A stretch of DNA of 64,000 bases from Rhodobacter maris (GCF_900217815.1 NZ_OBMT01000001.1:434001-498000); one strand, 5' to 3'; counted from the first letter of the stretch, positions 9,496 through 18,664 are shown. The notes: generated from the sequence alone by a model not told the origin. Program-made: numbers and translations.

Positions 9496-10362
9496 ATGGC
9501 ATTCGGCACGAATATCCGCACATGGTTCGAGGGCGCATGGCACGAGGGCGACATTGCGGTTATGCGCGCCGCCGACCACGGGCTTTGGCAGGGCTCTTCG
9601 GTGTTCGACGGGGCGCGGCTCTTTGAGGGACTGATCCCCGATCTCGATCTGCATTGCGCGCGGGTGAACCGCTCCGCCGAAGCGCTGATGATCACGCCGA
9701 CGATTTCCGCCAAAGACATGGTCGAGATCGCCCGCGAGGGGCTACGCAAATATGCGCCCGGCGCGGCAGTTTACGTGCGCCCGATGTATTGGGCGATTGA
9801 CGGCTCCGAGCTCGGCATCTCGCCGCTCGCCAATTCCACCCGCTTCGCGCTTTGCCTCGAAGAGGTGGCGATGCCCGCTGCCGACAAGGCAACCACGCTG
9901 ACGACGACCCAGTTCCGCCGCCCGGTGCTGGCCGACAACGTCTGCAACGCCAAGGCGGGCTGCCTTTATCCGAACAACGCGCGGATGCTGGTAGAGGCCA
10001 AGCGCAAAGGCTTTGGCAATGCGCTCGTCTGCGACGCGATGGGCAATGTCGCCGAGACGGCCTCGGCCAATTTGTTCATCGTGAAGGATGGCGTGGCGAT
10101 GACGCCCATCGCCAACGGAACCTTCCTTTCCGGCATCACACGGGCGCGCCACATTGCCAACATGCGCGCCGCGGGCATGGAGGTGCGCGAATGCGTGCTC
10201 AGCGTCGAGGATGTGCGGCAGGCCGACGAGGTGTTCCTCTCGGGCAACTTCGCCAAGGTCACGCCAGTAAGCGCCTTTGACGATGTCACCTATGGCGATC
10301 ATCCGGTGACGGACCGGATCCGCAGCCTTTACTGGGACTTCGCCGCGGGCCAAAGACTCTGA
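9496..10362 (+). CDS. Class IV PLP aminotransferase, branched-chain aminotransferase type
   Basis: The 288-residue PLP enzyme has the catalytic lysine in NAKAG (K153) and the cofactor phosphate/turn motif AETASANLF near 190, matching fold-type IV enzymes (IlvE, D-amino acid transaminase, ADC lyase). The N-terminal DHGLWQGSSVFDG segment and VYVRPMYW favour branched-chain aminotransferase, which exchanges amino groups between Leu/Ile/Val and 2-oxoglutarate. Start chosen with AAAAGGAGACGC just upstream. A perfect 12-bp hairpin follows the stop. Confidence 0.8.
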   Translation: MAFGTNIRTWFEGAWHEGDIAVMRAADHGLWQGSSVFDGARLFEGLIPDLDLHCARVNRSAEALMITPTISAKDMVEIAREGLRKYAPGAAVYVRPMYWAIDGSELGISPLANSTRFALCLEEVAMPAADKATTLTTTQFRRPVLADNVCNAKAGCLYPNNARMLVEAKRKGFGNALVCDAMGNVAETASANLFIVKDGVAMTPIANGTFLSGITRARHIANMRAAGMEVRECVLSVEDVRQADEVFLSGNFAKVTPVSAFDDVTYGDHPVTDRIRSLYWDFAAGQRL

Positions 10363-10368
10363 ACGCAA

Positions 10369-10398
10369 GCGGTCCGGGCCGGGGAGGGCCCGGACCGC
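10369..10398 (+). terminator. Perfect 12-bp hairpin between aminotransferase and UspA genes
   Basis: The left arm GCGGTCCGGGCC (10369-10380) and right arm GGCCCGGACCGC (10387-10398) pair perfectly around a 6-base loop, starting seven bases after the aminotransferase stop. There is no T-run after it, so it may be a weak or Rho-assisted terminator, or an mRNA-stabilising stem inside an operon. Confidence 0.5.
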
Positions 10399-10427
10399 AG
10401 TTGCCAAAACGCATCGGGAGGGTGATC

Positions 10428-10907
10428 ATGGCGGCAATGCCGGAGGTGCGGATGCGCAAGTTTCTCGTCGTGCTCGACCAGACCCGTGAATGCCTCAATG
10501 CGATGCGCTATGCCGCGATGCGGGCCGCGCATACGCATGGGGGGGTGACGATCCTGTCGGTGATTTCGCCCGAGGAGTTCCAGCACTGGATCGGAGTGGC
10601 CGATATCATGCGTGCCGAAGCCCGCGAGGCGATCGAGGCGCATTTCGAGGTTTTCGCCAAATGGATGCGTGACAAGCAGGGGGTGAACCCCGAACTCGTG
10701 ATCCGCGAGGGCGACCCGGTGACGGAGATCCTCGCGCTCGTGCATGAAGACCCGGAGATCGGGGTGCTCGTGCTCGGCGCGGGCACCGAAAAGGCCGGGC
10801 CCGGCCCGCTCGTCACCCAGATGAGCCGCAATTCGGGCAACTTGCCGATCCCGGTCACCATCGTGCCGGGCGACATGTCGAAGGAACGGCTCGAAGCGAT
10901 CACCTGA
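10428..10907 (+). CDS. Universal stress protein (UspA domain)
   Basis: The 159-residue protein is a single Usp domain: an N-terminal strand RKFLVVLDQTRECLNAMRYA, an alpha/beta body, and near the C-terminus VLVLGAGTEK and a Ser-containing loop like the ATP-binding loop of the family. I start it at the ATG preceded by GGGAGGGTG, which drops nine residues from the longest frame. The downstream DUF2267 gene starts two bases after its stop. The precise role is unknown; Usp proteins act in stress survival. Confidence 0.85.
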   Translation: MAAMPEVRMRKFLVVLDQTRECLNAMRYAAMRAAHTHGGVTILSVISPEEFQHWIGVADIMRAEAREAIEAHFEVFAKWMRDKQGVNPELVIREGDPVTEILALVHEDPEIGVLVLGAGTEKAGPGPLVTQMSRNSGNLPIPVTIVPGDMSKERLEAIT

Positions 10908-10908
10908 G

Positions 10909-11367
10909 ATGCCGATGCCCTGGACCTATCGGCACGCCCAGAAGGAGTTTCAGGCCTTCCTTCTCGACGCGCGCGAGCGGATGGGACTTGTGTCCGACAA
11001 CATGGCCTTCACTGCGGTCGAGGGTGTGTTGCGCGCTTTTCGCGCCTGCCTGACGCCGCCCGAGGCGCTCGCTTTCGCCGATTGCCTGCCGGTGGTGCTG
11101 CGCGGCCTGTTTCTGGCGCATTGGGATCTTGCCGCGGCGCCCCTGCCCTTCGGCACCCGCGCAGAAATGACGCAGCGCGCGCAGGCACTTCGTCCGCATC
11201 ACAACCTCACGCCCGATAACGCCATCGAGGCCACGGCTTTCGCGCTCTGGCGCTATGTCGATCACGCAGCCTTTGCGCGGGTTCTTGCCGCGCTTGGCCC
11301 GGAAGCAACGGCGTTCTGGAAACCCGAGGTGGCAGACCCCGCCGAGATTGCCCCGCGCATCTTCTGA
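10909..11367 (+). CDS. DUF2267 domain protein
   Basis: The 152-residue helical protein begins PMPWTYRHAQKEFQ and contains the tandem helical repeat with LPVVLRGLFLAHWD typical of DUF2267. In this family the domain often accompanies stress-related genes, consistent with the UspA gene ending one base before its start. No catalytic motif is visible and function is unknown. It may help stabilise or partner the Usp protein, but that is inference from position only. Confidence 0.7.
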   Translation: MPMPWTYRHAQKEFQAFLLDARERMGLVSDNMAFTAVEGVLRAFRACLTPPEALAFADCLPVVLRGLFLAHWDLAAAPLPFGTRAEMTQRAQALRPHHNLTPDNAIEATAFALWRYVDHAAFARVLAALGPEATAFWKPEVADPAEIAPRIF

Positions 11368-11437
11368 GCCGCGTGCGGCGCAAACTTGATTATTTTTCTT
11401 GGCGCGCGCATATAGACCGCAAGCCAAGGAGGCATCG

Positions 11438-12004
11438 ATGTTCATCCAGACCGAGACCACCCCGAACCCCGCCACGCTGAAATTCCTGCCCGGGCTCGAT
11501 GTGCTGGGCGAAGGCAGCGCCGATTTCACTACCGAAGAGGCCGCACAGGTCTCGCCGCTCGCGGGCCGGATCTTCCGCGTTGCAGGCGTGAAAGCGGTGT
11601 TTCTGGGCGCCGATTTCGTCACCGTGACGAAGGACGAGGCGACCGACTGGTCGCACGCCCGCCCCGCGATCCTCGGCGCGATCATGGAGCATTACCAGTC
11701 CGGCCAGCCGGTCTTGATGGGCGCGGCGGCAGGTGGCCACACCGAAGGCGGCGCCGATGATGGCGAGGACGGCGCGATCATCTCCCAAATCAAGGAGCTG
11801 CTCGACACCCGCGTGCGTCCGGCGGTGGCGCGCGATGGTGGCGACATCACCTTCCACGGCTTTGAAAAGGGCGTGGTCTATCTGCACATGCAGGGCGCCT
11901 GCGCGGGCTGCCCCTCCTCCACCTACACGCTGAAGATGGGGATCGAGAACCTCTTGCGCCACTACATCCCCGAGGTGAGCGAGGTGCGCGCCGTTGCCGG
12001 CTGA
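11438..12004 (+). CDS. NFU-type iron-sulfur cluster scaffold/carrier protein
   Basis: The 188-residue protein has the Nfu N-terminal domain (starts MFIQTETTPNPATLKFLPG) and a C-terminal NifU domain with the cluster-binding CAGC (C155, C158) in GACAGCPSS. Proteins of this kind carry [4Fe-4S] clusters to target enzymes. The start is set by AAGGAGGC upstream of the ATG at 11438. The gene overlaps tsaB by eleven bases, suggesting coupled translation. Confidence 0.92.
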   Translation: MFIQTETTPNPATLKFLPGLDVLGEGSADFTTEEAAQVSPLAGRIFRVAGVKAVFLGADFVTVTKDEATDWSHARPAILGAIMEHYQSGQPVLMGAAAGGHTEGGADDGEDGAIISQIKELLDTRVRPAVARDGGDITFHGFEKGVVYLHMQGACAGCPSSTYTLKMGIENLLRHYIPEVSEVRAVAG

Positions 12005-12608
12005 GCCCGTCATTCTGGCCTTCGACACATCGGCCGCGCATTGCGCGGCCGCTTTGATTGCGGGCGAGCGGGTGCTGGCCGAACGGGTCGAAGAGATGGC
12101 AAAGGGGCAGGCCGAACGGCTGATGCCGCTTCTGGAAGACCTGCTCGCAGGCGCCGGGTTCGGCTGGCATGATCTTGCCGCGATTGGCGTGGGCATTGGT
12201 CCCGGCAATTTCACCGGTGTGCGGATTGCCGTCTCCGCCGCGCGCGGGCTCGCCCTGTCGCTCGGCATTCCGGCGATTGGCGTCTCGAGTTTCGAGGCGC
12301 GCGCCGAAGGCGCCTCCCGCCCCGTGACCGTGCTTCTCGATGCGCGCCGTGGCGAGGCCTATGCCCAGATGTTTTCCGAAACCGGTGCCGAGACACCGCG
12401 CCTTGCGCCGTTGGAAAGCCTTTTGGCGGAGCTGGCGGGCAACCCAATGATGGCCCCGGAAGCGACGGCCACCTATCCGCTCGCCGTGGCGATCGCACAC
12501 GTCGCGAGGAGACGCCTTGGCACGGAACAACCGCGCCCGGCGCCGCTCTATCTGCGCGGCGCCGATGCCGCGCCGCCCTCCGACGCGCCGCCAAAGCTGC
12601 TCGACTGA
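11994..12608 (+). CDS. tsaB: tRNA threonylcarbamoyladenosine biosynthesis protein TsaB
   Basis: TsaB is the non-catalytic partner of TsaD in making t6A37 of ANN-decoding tRNAs. The 204-residue protein has the ASKHA-like ILAFDTSAAHCAAALI start and GIGPGNFTGVRIAVSAARGL, the signature of the TsaB/TsaD fold. It starts with TTG at 11994 inside the preceding NFU gene; no ATG or GTG fits in frame upstream. rimI follows with a one-base overlap, a common pairing. Confidence 0.92.
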   Translation: MPAEPVILAFDTSAAHCAAALIAGERVLAERVEEMAKGQAERLMPLLEDLLAGAGFGWHDLAAIGVGIGPGNFTGVRIAVSAARGLALSLGIPAIGVSSFEARAEGASRPVTVLLDARRGEAYAQMFSETGAETPRLAPLESLLAELAGNPMMAPEATATYPLAVAIAHVARRRLGTEQPRPAPLYLRGADAAPPSDAPPKLLD

Positions 12609-13018
12609 TGGCACCCGAAGCCCTCGCCGTCTTGCACAGCGCCTGTTTCACCACGCCGCGCCCTTGGTCGGCGGCAGAATTTTCCGAGCTTCTGGCTTCT
12701 GCCCCCTGTTTCCTGCTCAGCGAACCAGAAGCATTCCTGCTTGGTCGGGTGATCGCCGACGAGGCGGAGCTGCTCACGCTCGCGGTTGCGCCCGGGGCGC
12801 GCCGACAGGGCAAGGCTGCGCGGCTCGTGACGGGCTTTGCCGCAGAGGCCCGTGCCCGCGGCGCCAGCGCAGCCTTTCTGGAAGTGGCCGCTTCCAATGC
12901 CCCCGCCCGCGCGCTTTACGCCGCCGCAGGCTGGACGGAAGCGGGCCGCCGCAAGCGCTATTACCACGCGCCGGACGGCACGACGGAAGATGCGCTGGTG
13001 CTGGTGCTGACGCTTTGA
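12608..13018 (+). CDS. rimI: GNAT acetyltransferase, RimI (ribosomal protein S18 N-terminal acetylation)
   Basis: The 136-residue GNAT protein has the acetyl-CoA pyrophosphate loop in VAPGARRQGKAARLV (motif A, R/Q-x-x-G-K/A) around 58-75, followed by EVAASNAPARALYAAAGW, the classic GNAT motif B. Assignment as RimI rests on the TGATG junction with tsaB, a recurrent gene pair, and on normal length. Family members acetylate the N-terminus of S18 or related proteins. Confidence 0.85.
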   Translation: MAPEALAVLHSACFTTPRPWSAAEFSELLASAPCFLLSEPEAFLLGRVIADEAELLTLAVAPGARRQGKAARLVTGFAAEARARGASAAFLEVAASNAPARALYAAAGWTEAGRRKRYYHAPDGTTEDALVLVLTL

Positions 13019-13058
13019 GCAATGCCGCCCTCCCGCATGGCGGGCCCCAAAATCCCGC

Positions 13059-13088
13059 TTGACCCTCTCCCGGTTTCGCGGCCCTAAT
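13059..13088 (+). promoter_or_regulatory. Candidate promoter of the nucleoside transporter operon
   Basis: A sigma-70-like pair TTGACC (13059-13064) and CCTAAT (13083-13088) with an 18-base spacer lies about 75 bases before the binding-protein start, in the only sizeable gap ahead of the operon. It is judged by eye; the -10 box is weak. Confidence 0.3.
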
Positions 13089-13161
13089 TCAATCGGTTTG
13101 CGGGCCGCGCCCGCCAAGAGCGTTCCGCCCCGGAACGCACAACACTGACCGGGAGAGATCC

Positions 13162-14151
13162 ATGACGATGATGAAACAGCTTCTGGGCGCAGCCGCCTCT
13201 TTGGCGCTTTGCGCGGGCGCAGCCGCGGCCGACCCCGCGCTGATCTTCGACCTCGGCGGCAAGTTCGACAAATCCTTCAACGAAGCGGCCTTCAATGGCG
13301 CCGAGAAATGGGTCGCGGAAACCGGCGGCAGCTACAAGCAGCTCGAGATGCAGTCCGAAGCTCAGCGCGAGCAAGCGCTGCGCCGCTTTGCCGAATCGGG
13401 CGCGAACCCGATCGTGATGACCGGCTTTGCCTTTGGCGATGTGCTCAACACCGTGGCGCCGGATTACCCGGATACCAAATTCGTCATCATCGACATGGTG
13501 GTCGATCAGCCCAACGTCCGCTCGGTCGTGTTCCAGGAGGAACAAGGCTCCTATCTCGTCGGCATGCTCGCCGCGATGGCCTCGAAAACCGGCACCGTCG
13601 GCTTTGTCGGCGGCATGGATATTCCGCTCATCCGCAAGTTCGAATGCGGCTATGCGCAGGGCGTGAAGGCCGTGAACCCCGAGGCGAAAGTGGTGATGAA
13701 CATGACCGGCACCACGCCCGCCGCGTGGAACGACCCGGTGAAAGGCTCCGAACTCACCAAGGCGCAAATCGCGCAGGGCGCCGATGTGGTCTATGCGGCG
13801 GCGGGCTCGACCGGGCTTGGCATCCTGCAAACCGTCGCCGACGAGGGCATTCTCGGCATCGGCGTCGACAGCAACCAGAACTACATGCACCCGGGCCATA
13901 TGCTGACCTCGATGGTCAAGCGCGTCGATCTGTCGGTCTATGAGGCGTTCAAGGATGGCCCGGCGCTTGAGACCGGCCTCGTTGTCTCGGGGCTCAAGGA
14001 TGAGGGCGTGGGCTATGCGCTCGACGAATATAACGCCGATCTGATCACCCCGGAGATGAAAGCCGCGGTCGATGCCGCCGCCGAAAAGATCAAGGCGGGC
14101 GAGATCGCGGTGCACGACTACATGACGGACAACACCTGCCCGGTGGAATGA
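13162..14151 (+). CDS. BMP family periplasmic substrate-binding protein of a nucleoside ABC transporter
   Basis: The 329-residue protein has a Sec signal peptide (about 1-22, ending in GAAAA-D) and the BMP/PnrA start LIFDLGGKFDKSFNEAAFNGAE. Proteins of this family bind purine or other nucleosides and deliver them to an ABC importer. Upstream of the signal cleavage site there is a cysteine, but the preceding residues do not form a good lipobox, so I treat it as soluble. The ATPase gene starts four bases before its stop, opening a five-gene operon that ends in purine nucleoside phosphorylase. Confidence 0.9.
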   Translation: MTMMKQLLGAAASLALCAGAAAADPALIFDLGGKFDKSFNEAAFNGAEKWVAETGGSYKQLEMQSEAQREQALRRFAESGANPIVMTGFAFGDVLNTVAPDYPDTKFVIIDMVVDQPNVRSVVFQEEQGSYLVGMLAAMASKTGTVGFVGGMDIPLIRKFECGYAQGVKAVNPEAKVVMNMTGTTPAAWNDPVKGSELTKAQIAQGADVVYAAAGSTGLGILQTVADEGILGIGVDSNQNYMHPGHMLTSMVKRVDLSVYEAFKDGPALETGLVVSGLKDEGVGYALDEYNADLITPEMKAAVDAAAEKIKAGEIAVHDYMTDNTCPVE

Positions 14152-15752
14152 TGACTTTGGGCAAGGACACGGGGCGGCAGGCAACTGCCGCCCCTTCAAA
14201 TATGCAGGCCGGGGTTCCGGCCATCGAATTGCGCGGCATTTCCAAGGCCTTCGGGCCGGTGCAGGCGAACAAGGACATCTCGATCCGGGTGATGCCCGGC
14301 ACGATCCATGGCATCATCGGCGAGAATGGCGCGGGCAAATCGACACTGATGTCGATCCTTTACGGCTTTTACCGCGCCGATGCGGGCGAGATCTTCATCA
14401 ACGGCCGCCCCACCACCATCACCGACAGTCAGGCCGCGATCCGCGCGGGCATCGGCATGGTGTTCCAGCATTTCAAGCTGGTGCAGAATTTCACCGTGCT
14501 CGAGAATGTCATTCTCGGCGCCGAAGAGGGCGCGCTTTTGCGCCCCTCGCTTGCCAAGGCACGCAAGACGCTCGCCCATCTCGCCGAGGAATACGAGCTT
14601 GAGGTGGATCCCGAGGCGGTGATCGAGGCGCTCTCGGTCGGCCATCAGCAACGGGTCGAGATCTTGAAGGCGCTTTACCGGCAGGCCGATATCCTCATTC
14701 TCGACGAGCCGACCGGCGTGCTCACCCCCGACGAGGCGGACCACCTGTTCCGCATCCTGCGCGGACTGAAGGCGCAGGGCAAAACGATCATCCTGATCAC
14801 CCACAAGCTGCGCGAGATCATGGAGATCACCGACAGGGTGAGCGTCATGCGACGCGGGGAAATGGTGGCCACGGTCACCACCTCCGAAACCTCGCCCGAG
14901 GCATTGGCGGAGCTGATGGTGGGGCGCAAGGTGCTGCTGCATGTGCCCAAGGCGACCGCGCAACCCGGCGCAACGGTGCTGGACGTCGAGAACCTGCGGG
15001 TGACCGATGGCGCGGGCGTTGCACGCCTCAAGGGCGTCAGCCTTAAAATCCGCGCGGGCGAGATCCTCGGCATTGCCGGTGTGGCTGGCAACGGGCAGTC
15101 CGAGCTTCTCGAAGTGCTGGGCGGCTTTGCGCCCGGCAAGATCGAGGGGCGCGTCAGCCTCTCGGGGCAAGATCTGGTGCTTTCGGGCCCCGGCGCCACC
15201 GGCGAGACCCGGCGCGCCGCGGGCATCGCCCATGTGCCCGAAGACCGCCATCACCTTGGCCTCATCCTCGATTTTGCGGCTTGGGAGAACATCGCCTTCG
15301 GCTATCACGGCGCGCCCGACTATCAGGCGAACGCGCTTTTCATGGATAATGACGCGATCATCCGCGACACCGAGGGCAAGATGGCGCGCTTCGACGTGCG
15401 CCCGCCAAACCCGCAGCTGCCCGCCAAAAGCTTCTCGGGCGGCAACCAGCAAAAAATCGTGCTCGCCCGCGAGATCGAGCGCAACCCGGTGCTTTTGCTC
15501 GTAGGCCAGCCGACCCGCGGCGTTGATATCGGCGCGATCGAATTCATCCACCGCCGCATCGTCGAGTTGCGGGATGCGGGCGCGGCGATCCTCCTCGTCT
15601 CTGTCGAGCTGGAGGAGATCCTGTCCCTTTCCGACCGGATCGCGGTGATGTTCGACGGGCAGATCATGGGCGAGCGCCTGCCCGATCAGACCAATGAGCG
15701 CGAACTGGGCCTTCTGATGGCCGGGGTCGCGACCGAAGCAGGGGCCGCGTGA
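14148..15752 (+). CDS. Nucleoside ABC transporter ATP-binding protein (two ABC domains)
   Basis: The 534-residue protein has two tandem ABC domains. Domain 1 carries Walker A GENGAGKST and Walker B ILILDEPTG; domain 2 has a degenerate Walker A (AGVAGNGQSE), signature FSGGNQQK and LLVGQPTRG in place of LLxDEPTRG. This pattern is normal for the sugar/nucleoside (RbsA/YufO-like) subfamily, where the second site is often degenerate. It powers import with the two permeases encoded next. Overlaps with both neighbours indicate translational coupling. Confidence 0.93.
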   Translation: MMTLGKDTGRQATAAPSNMQAGVPAIELRGISKAFGPVQANKDISIRVMPGTIHGIIGENGAGKSTLMSILYGFYRADAGEIFINGRPTTITDSQAAIRAGIGMVFQHFKLVQNFTVLENVILGAEEGALLRPSLAKARKTLAHLAEEYELEVDPEAVIEALSVGHQQRVEILKALYRQADILILDEPTGVLTPDEADHLFRILRGLKAQGKTIILITHKLREIMEITDRVSVMRRGEMVATVTTSETSPEALAELMVGRKVLLHVPKATAQPGATVLDVENLRVTDGAGVARLKGVSLKIRAGEILGIAGVAGNGQSELLEVLGGFAPGKIEGRVSLSGQDLVLSGPGATGETRRAAGIAHVPEDRHHLGLILDFAAWENIAFGYHGAPDYQANALFMDNDAIIRDTEGKMARFDVRPPNPQLPAKSFSGGNQQKIVLAREIERNPVLLLVGQPTRGVDIGAIEFIHRRIVELRDAGAAILLVSVELEEILSLSDRIAVMFDGQIMGERLPDQTNERELGLLMAGVATEAGAA

Positions 15753-16840
15753 TGGCAAAACTCCCAACCTGGGCCGATCTCGTTCTGGTGCCGCTCATCT
15801 CGCTTCTGCTGGCCGCGGTGATCTCGGCGCTCGTGATCCTTGCCATCGGCGGCGATCCGGTCGAGGCGGTGACGGTGATGGTCGATGGTGCGCTCGGCTC
15901 GCCTTACGGCTGGGGCTATACGCTCTATTACACCACCTCGTTCATCTTCACCGGGCTTGCGGTAACGGTCGCCTATCACGCCGGGCAGTTCAACATCGGC
16001 GGCGAGGGGCAGGCGCAACTGGGCGGGCTGGGCGTGGCGCTGGTCTGCCTTGCCCTGCCCTGGCCGCACTGGTCGATTGCGCTTTTGGCGGCAAGCGTGG
16101 GGGCCGCGCTTTTCGGTGCCGCCTGGGCCGCGATTCCGGCCTGGCTGCAGGCGAAACGCGGCTCGCATATCGTCATCACCACGATCATGTTCAACTATAT
16201 CGGTGCGGCGCTCATTGTTTACATGCTGGTTGAGGTGCTGCGCCCGATCGGGCAAATGGACCCGGCCTCGGCGCGCTTCCCCGTTGGCGCAAAGCTCCCG
16301 AACTTTGGCGAGATTCCGGGGCTTTCGCTCATTTTCTCGAACAAGGTGCCCGCGAATGTGAGCTTTTTCGTGGCCATTGCCGCCTGCTTTGCGGTCTGGG
16401 CGCTTTTGTGGCGCACAAGGCTCGGCTACGAGATCCGCGCCTTCGGCAAATCCGAAAGTGCCGCGGTTTATGCCGGGATCTCCCCCACCAAGGTGATCAT
16501 GCTGTCGATGCTGATCTCGGGCGGGCTGGCGGGGCTGATGGCGATCAACAACGTGATGGGGGAAAGTGAGCGGCTGGTGCAGAATGCATCTGAAGGCGCG
16601 GGCTTCATCGGCATCGCCGTCGCACTGATGGGGCGCAACCATCCGTTTGGCGTGTTTCTGGCCGCGCTTCTCTTTGGCTTTCTCTATCAGGGCGGGGCGG
16701 AAATGGGGCTCTGGACCACCATTCCCATTGAGCTGCGGCTTTTGGTGCAGGGGCTCGTGATCCTCTTCACCGGCGCGCTCGACACGATGGTGCGGATGAT
16801 GCTCACCCCCTTCTTCCGCACAGCCCGGGGGGCCGCGTGA
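15752..16840 (+). CDS. Nucleoside ABC transporter permease 1
   Basis: The 362-residue integral membrane protein has about eight to nine hydrophobic segments and the BPD_transp_2 style loop GGEGQAQLGGLGVAL and LGYEIRAFGKSESAAVYAGI seen in RbsC-type permeases. I choose the ATG at 15752, which overlaps the ATPase stop by one base (TGATG), over the GTG three bases earlier. It forms a heterodimeric channel with the next permease. Confidence 0.9.
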   Translation: MAKLPTWADLVLVPLISLLLAAVISALVILAIGGDPVEAVTVMVDGALGSPYGWGYTLYYTTSFIFTGLAVTVAYHAGQFNIGGEGQAQLGGLGVALVCLALPWPHWSIALLAASVGAALFGAAWAAIPAWLQAKRGSHIVITTIMFNYIGAALIVYMLVEVLRPIGQMDPASARFPVGAKLPNFGEIPGLSLIFSNKVPANVSFFVAIAACFAVWALLWRTRLGYEIRAFGKSESAAVYAGISPTKVIMLSMLISGGLAGLMAINNVMGESERLVQNASEGAGFIGIAVALMGRNHPFGVFLAALLFGFLYQGGAEMGLWTTIPIELRLLVQGLVILFTGALDTMVRMMLTPFFRTARGAA

Positions 16841-17808
16841 TGGATTATGCAACGCTGATCGAAGTTCTGGGCTCCACCCTGCGGCTCGGCACGCCCCTGC
16901 TGCTGGCCTGCCTCGCCGGTCTCTTTTCCGAACGCGCGGGCATTTTCGACATCGGGCTTGAGGGCAAGATGCTGATGGCGGCGATGGCCTCGGGGGCGGT
17001 TGCCGCCACCACCGGCTCGGCCTGGATCGGGCTTGGCGCGGGCATCTTTGCCTCGCTCCTTTTTGCTGGCGTGCACGGGCTCGCCTCGATCACCTTCCGC
17101 GGCAATCAGCTCATTTCCGGCGTGGCGCTCAATTTCGTCGCCTCCGGCGCGACCGTGCTGATCGCGCAGACGCTCTTTGGCCAAGGCGGGCGCACCCCGC
17201 CGCTTTCGGGCGCGGCGCGGTTTTCTCCGATCCAGCTCCCCGGCGTGGAGACGCTGGCAGCCGTGCCGGGCTTTGGCCCGTTTTATGCCAAGGTGCTCTC
17301 GGGCCATTCTATCCTCGTTTACATCGCCCTTCTGTGCGTGCCGCTGACATGGTGGCTCCTCTACCGCACCCGCTTCGGGCTCAGGCTGCGTGCGGTGGGC
17401 GAGAACCCGGAATCGGTCGATACCGCCGGGGTCTCGGTGATCCGGCTGCGCTATACCGCCGTGGTGCTGACGGGCGTGCTCTGCGGCATCGCCGGGGCCT
17501 ATATGGCCACGTCGTTGCAGGCAGGCTTTGGCCGGGAGATGACGGCGGGGCGCGGCTATATTGCGCTGGCCGCCCTCATCTTTGCCAAATGGCGGCCCTG
17601 GCAAGCGCTTTGGGCCACGATGCTCTTTGGCTTCCTGCAGGCGATTGCGCTCCGCCCCGATGTGATCGAGGGCACGCTGCACATGAAGATCCCGGTGCCT
17701 GCGCTTGACGCGCTGCCCTACATTCTCACCGTGATCGTGCTGGCGGGCTTTGTCGGCCGCGCAATCCCCCCCCGTGCCGGAGGCCAACCCTATGTCAAAG
17801 AGCGCTGA
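16840..17808 (+). CDS. Nucleoside ABC transporter permease 2
   Basis: The 322-residue permease begins MDYATLIEVLGSTLRLGTPLLLACLAGLFSE-like and contains FDIGLEGKMLMAA, a conserved cytoplasmic loop of the second permease in BMP-linked systems, and TRFGLRLRAVGENPESVDTAGVS. The ATG at 16840 overlaps the stop of permease 1 by one base; a GTG three bases upstream is the alternative start. Its 3' end overlaps the phosphorylase gene by 17 bases. Confidence 0.9.
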   Translation: MDYATLIEVLGSTLRLGTPLLLACLAGLFSERAGIFDIGLEGKMLMAAMASGAVAATTGSAWIGLGAGIFASLLFAGVHGLASITFRGNQLISGVALNFVASGATVLIAQTLFGQGGRTPPLSGAARFSPIQLPGVETLAAVPGFGPFYAKVLSGHSILVYIALLCVPLTWWLLYRTRFGLRLRAVGENPESVDTAGVSVIRLRYTAVVLTGVLCGIAGAYMATSLQAGFGREMTAGRGYIALAALIFAKWRPWQALWATMLFGFLQAIALRPDVIEGTLHMKIPVPALDALPYILTVIVLAGFVGRAIPPRAGGQPYVKER

Positions 17809-18592
17809 CCTCGCCGCCCTCATCCGCGCCCGCGCCGGAGCAGAGCCACCGCGCTTCGGGCTCATTCTGGGCTCCGGGCTCGGCCATCTGGCCGACGACA
17901 TCGAGGGCGTGGAGATCCCCTACTCCGAGCTTCCGGGCTTTCCGAAGGCGGGGGTGTCGGGCCACAACCCGAAGCTCGTGATCGGCATGCTTGAGGGCGT
18001 GCGCGTCGCCGTTTTCGGGGGGCGGGTGCATTACTACGAACACGGCGATCCGGCCGCGATGCGCCTGCCGCTTGAAGTGCTGCGCGATCTGGGTTGCGAG
18101 ACCCTCTTGCTCACCAATGCGGCCGGAAGCCTGCGCCCCGATATTGGTCCGGGCGATGTGATGCTGCTCTCCGATCACATCGCTTTTGCCGGCACCAATC
18201 CCCTGATTGGCGAACCGACAGACGCGCGCTTCGTGCCGATGACGCAAGCCCACGACCCGGGGCTGCGCGCCGCGCTGAAGGCGGCTGCGGCGGCCGAGGG
18301 GATCGCCCTTCCCGAAGGGATCTATTGCTGGTTCTCCGGCCCCTCCTTCGAGACCCCCGCCGAGATCCGCGCCGCCAGGGGGCTCGGCGCCGATGCGGTG
18401 GGCATGTCGACCGTGCCCGAGGTGATCCTCGCGCGGTTCCTTGGCCTGCGCGTCGCCGCCGTTTCGGTCATCACCAACATGGGCGCGGGGATGGCCGACG
18501 AGGAGATCAGCCACGCGCAGACCAAGGCGATGGCGCCGCTCGGTGCACAGAAATTCGAACGGATCTTGCGACGGATGCTCAAAACCGCTTAA
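17792..18592 (+). CDS. Purine-nucleoside phosphorylase (PunA/MTAP-like superfamily)
   Basis: The enzyme splits purine nucleosides with phosphate into base and (deoxy)ribose-1-phosphate. The 266-residue protein shows the phosphate-binding LILGSGLGHLADDI, GRVHYYEHG, LTNAAGSLRPDIGPGDVMLLSDHI, and VGMSTVPEVILAR motifs of trimeric PNPs. I start at the ATG at 17792 with GGAGGCC upstream, because the longer frame lies inside permease 2. The coupling to the importer suggests that imported nucleosides are cleaved at once. Confidence 0.92.
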   Translation: MSKSADLAALIRARAGAEPPRFGLILGSGLGHLADDIEGVEIPYSELPGFPKAGVSGHNPKLVIGMLEGVRVAVFGGRVHYYEHGDPAAMRLPLEVLRDLGCETLLLTNAAGSLRPDIGPGDVMLLSDHIAFAGTNPLIGEPTDARFVPMTQAHDPGLRAALKAAAAAEGIALPEGIYCWFSGPSFETPAEIRAARGLGADAVGMSTVPEVILARFLGLRVAAVSVITNMGAGMADEEISHAQTKAMAPLGAQKFERILRRMLKTA

Positions 18593-18664
18593 CCCCGCGG
18601 AAAGCGGGTCTTGCTACCCTCTCCCTTGCGCGTCATGCTGCAGGAGCAAAGCCGAAGCGTCGCC

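Noticed and set aside
13162-13230. Lipoprotein signal in the BMP binding protein
   Set aside because: The cysteine near residue 18 is preceded by Leu-Ala-Leu, which is a poor lipobox, and a normal cleavage site follows.
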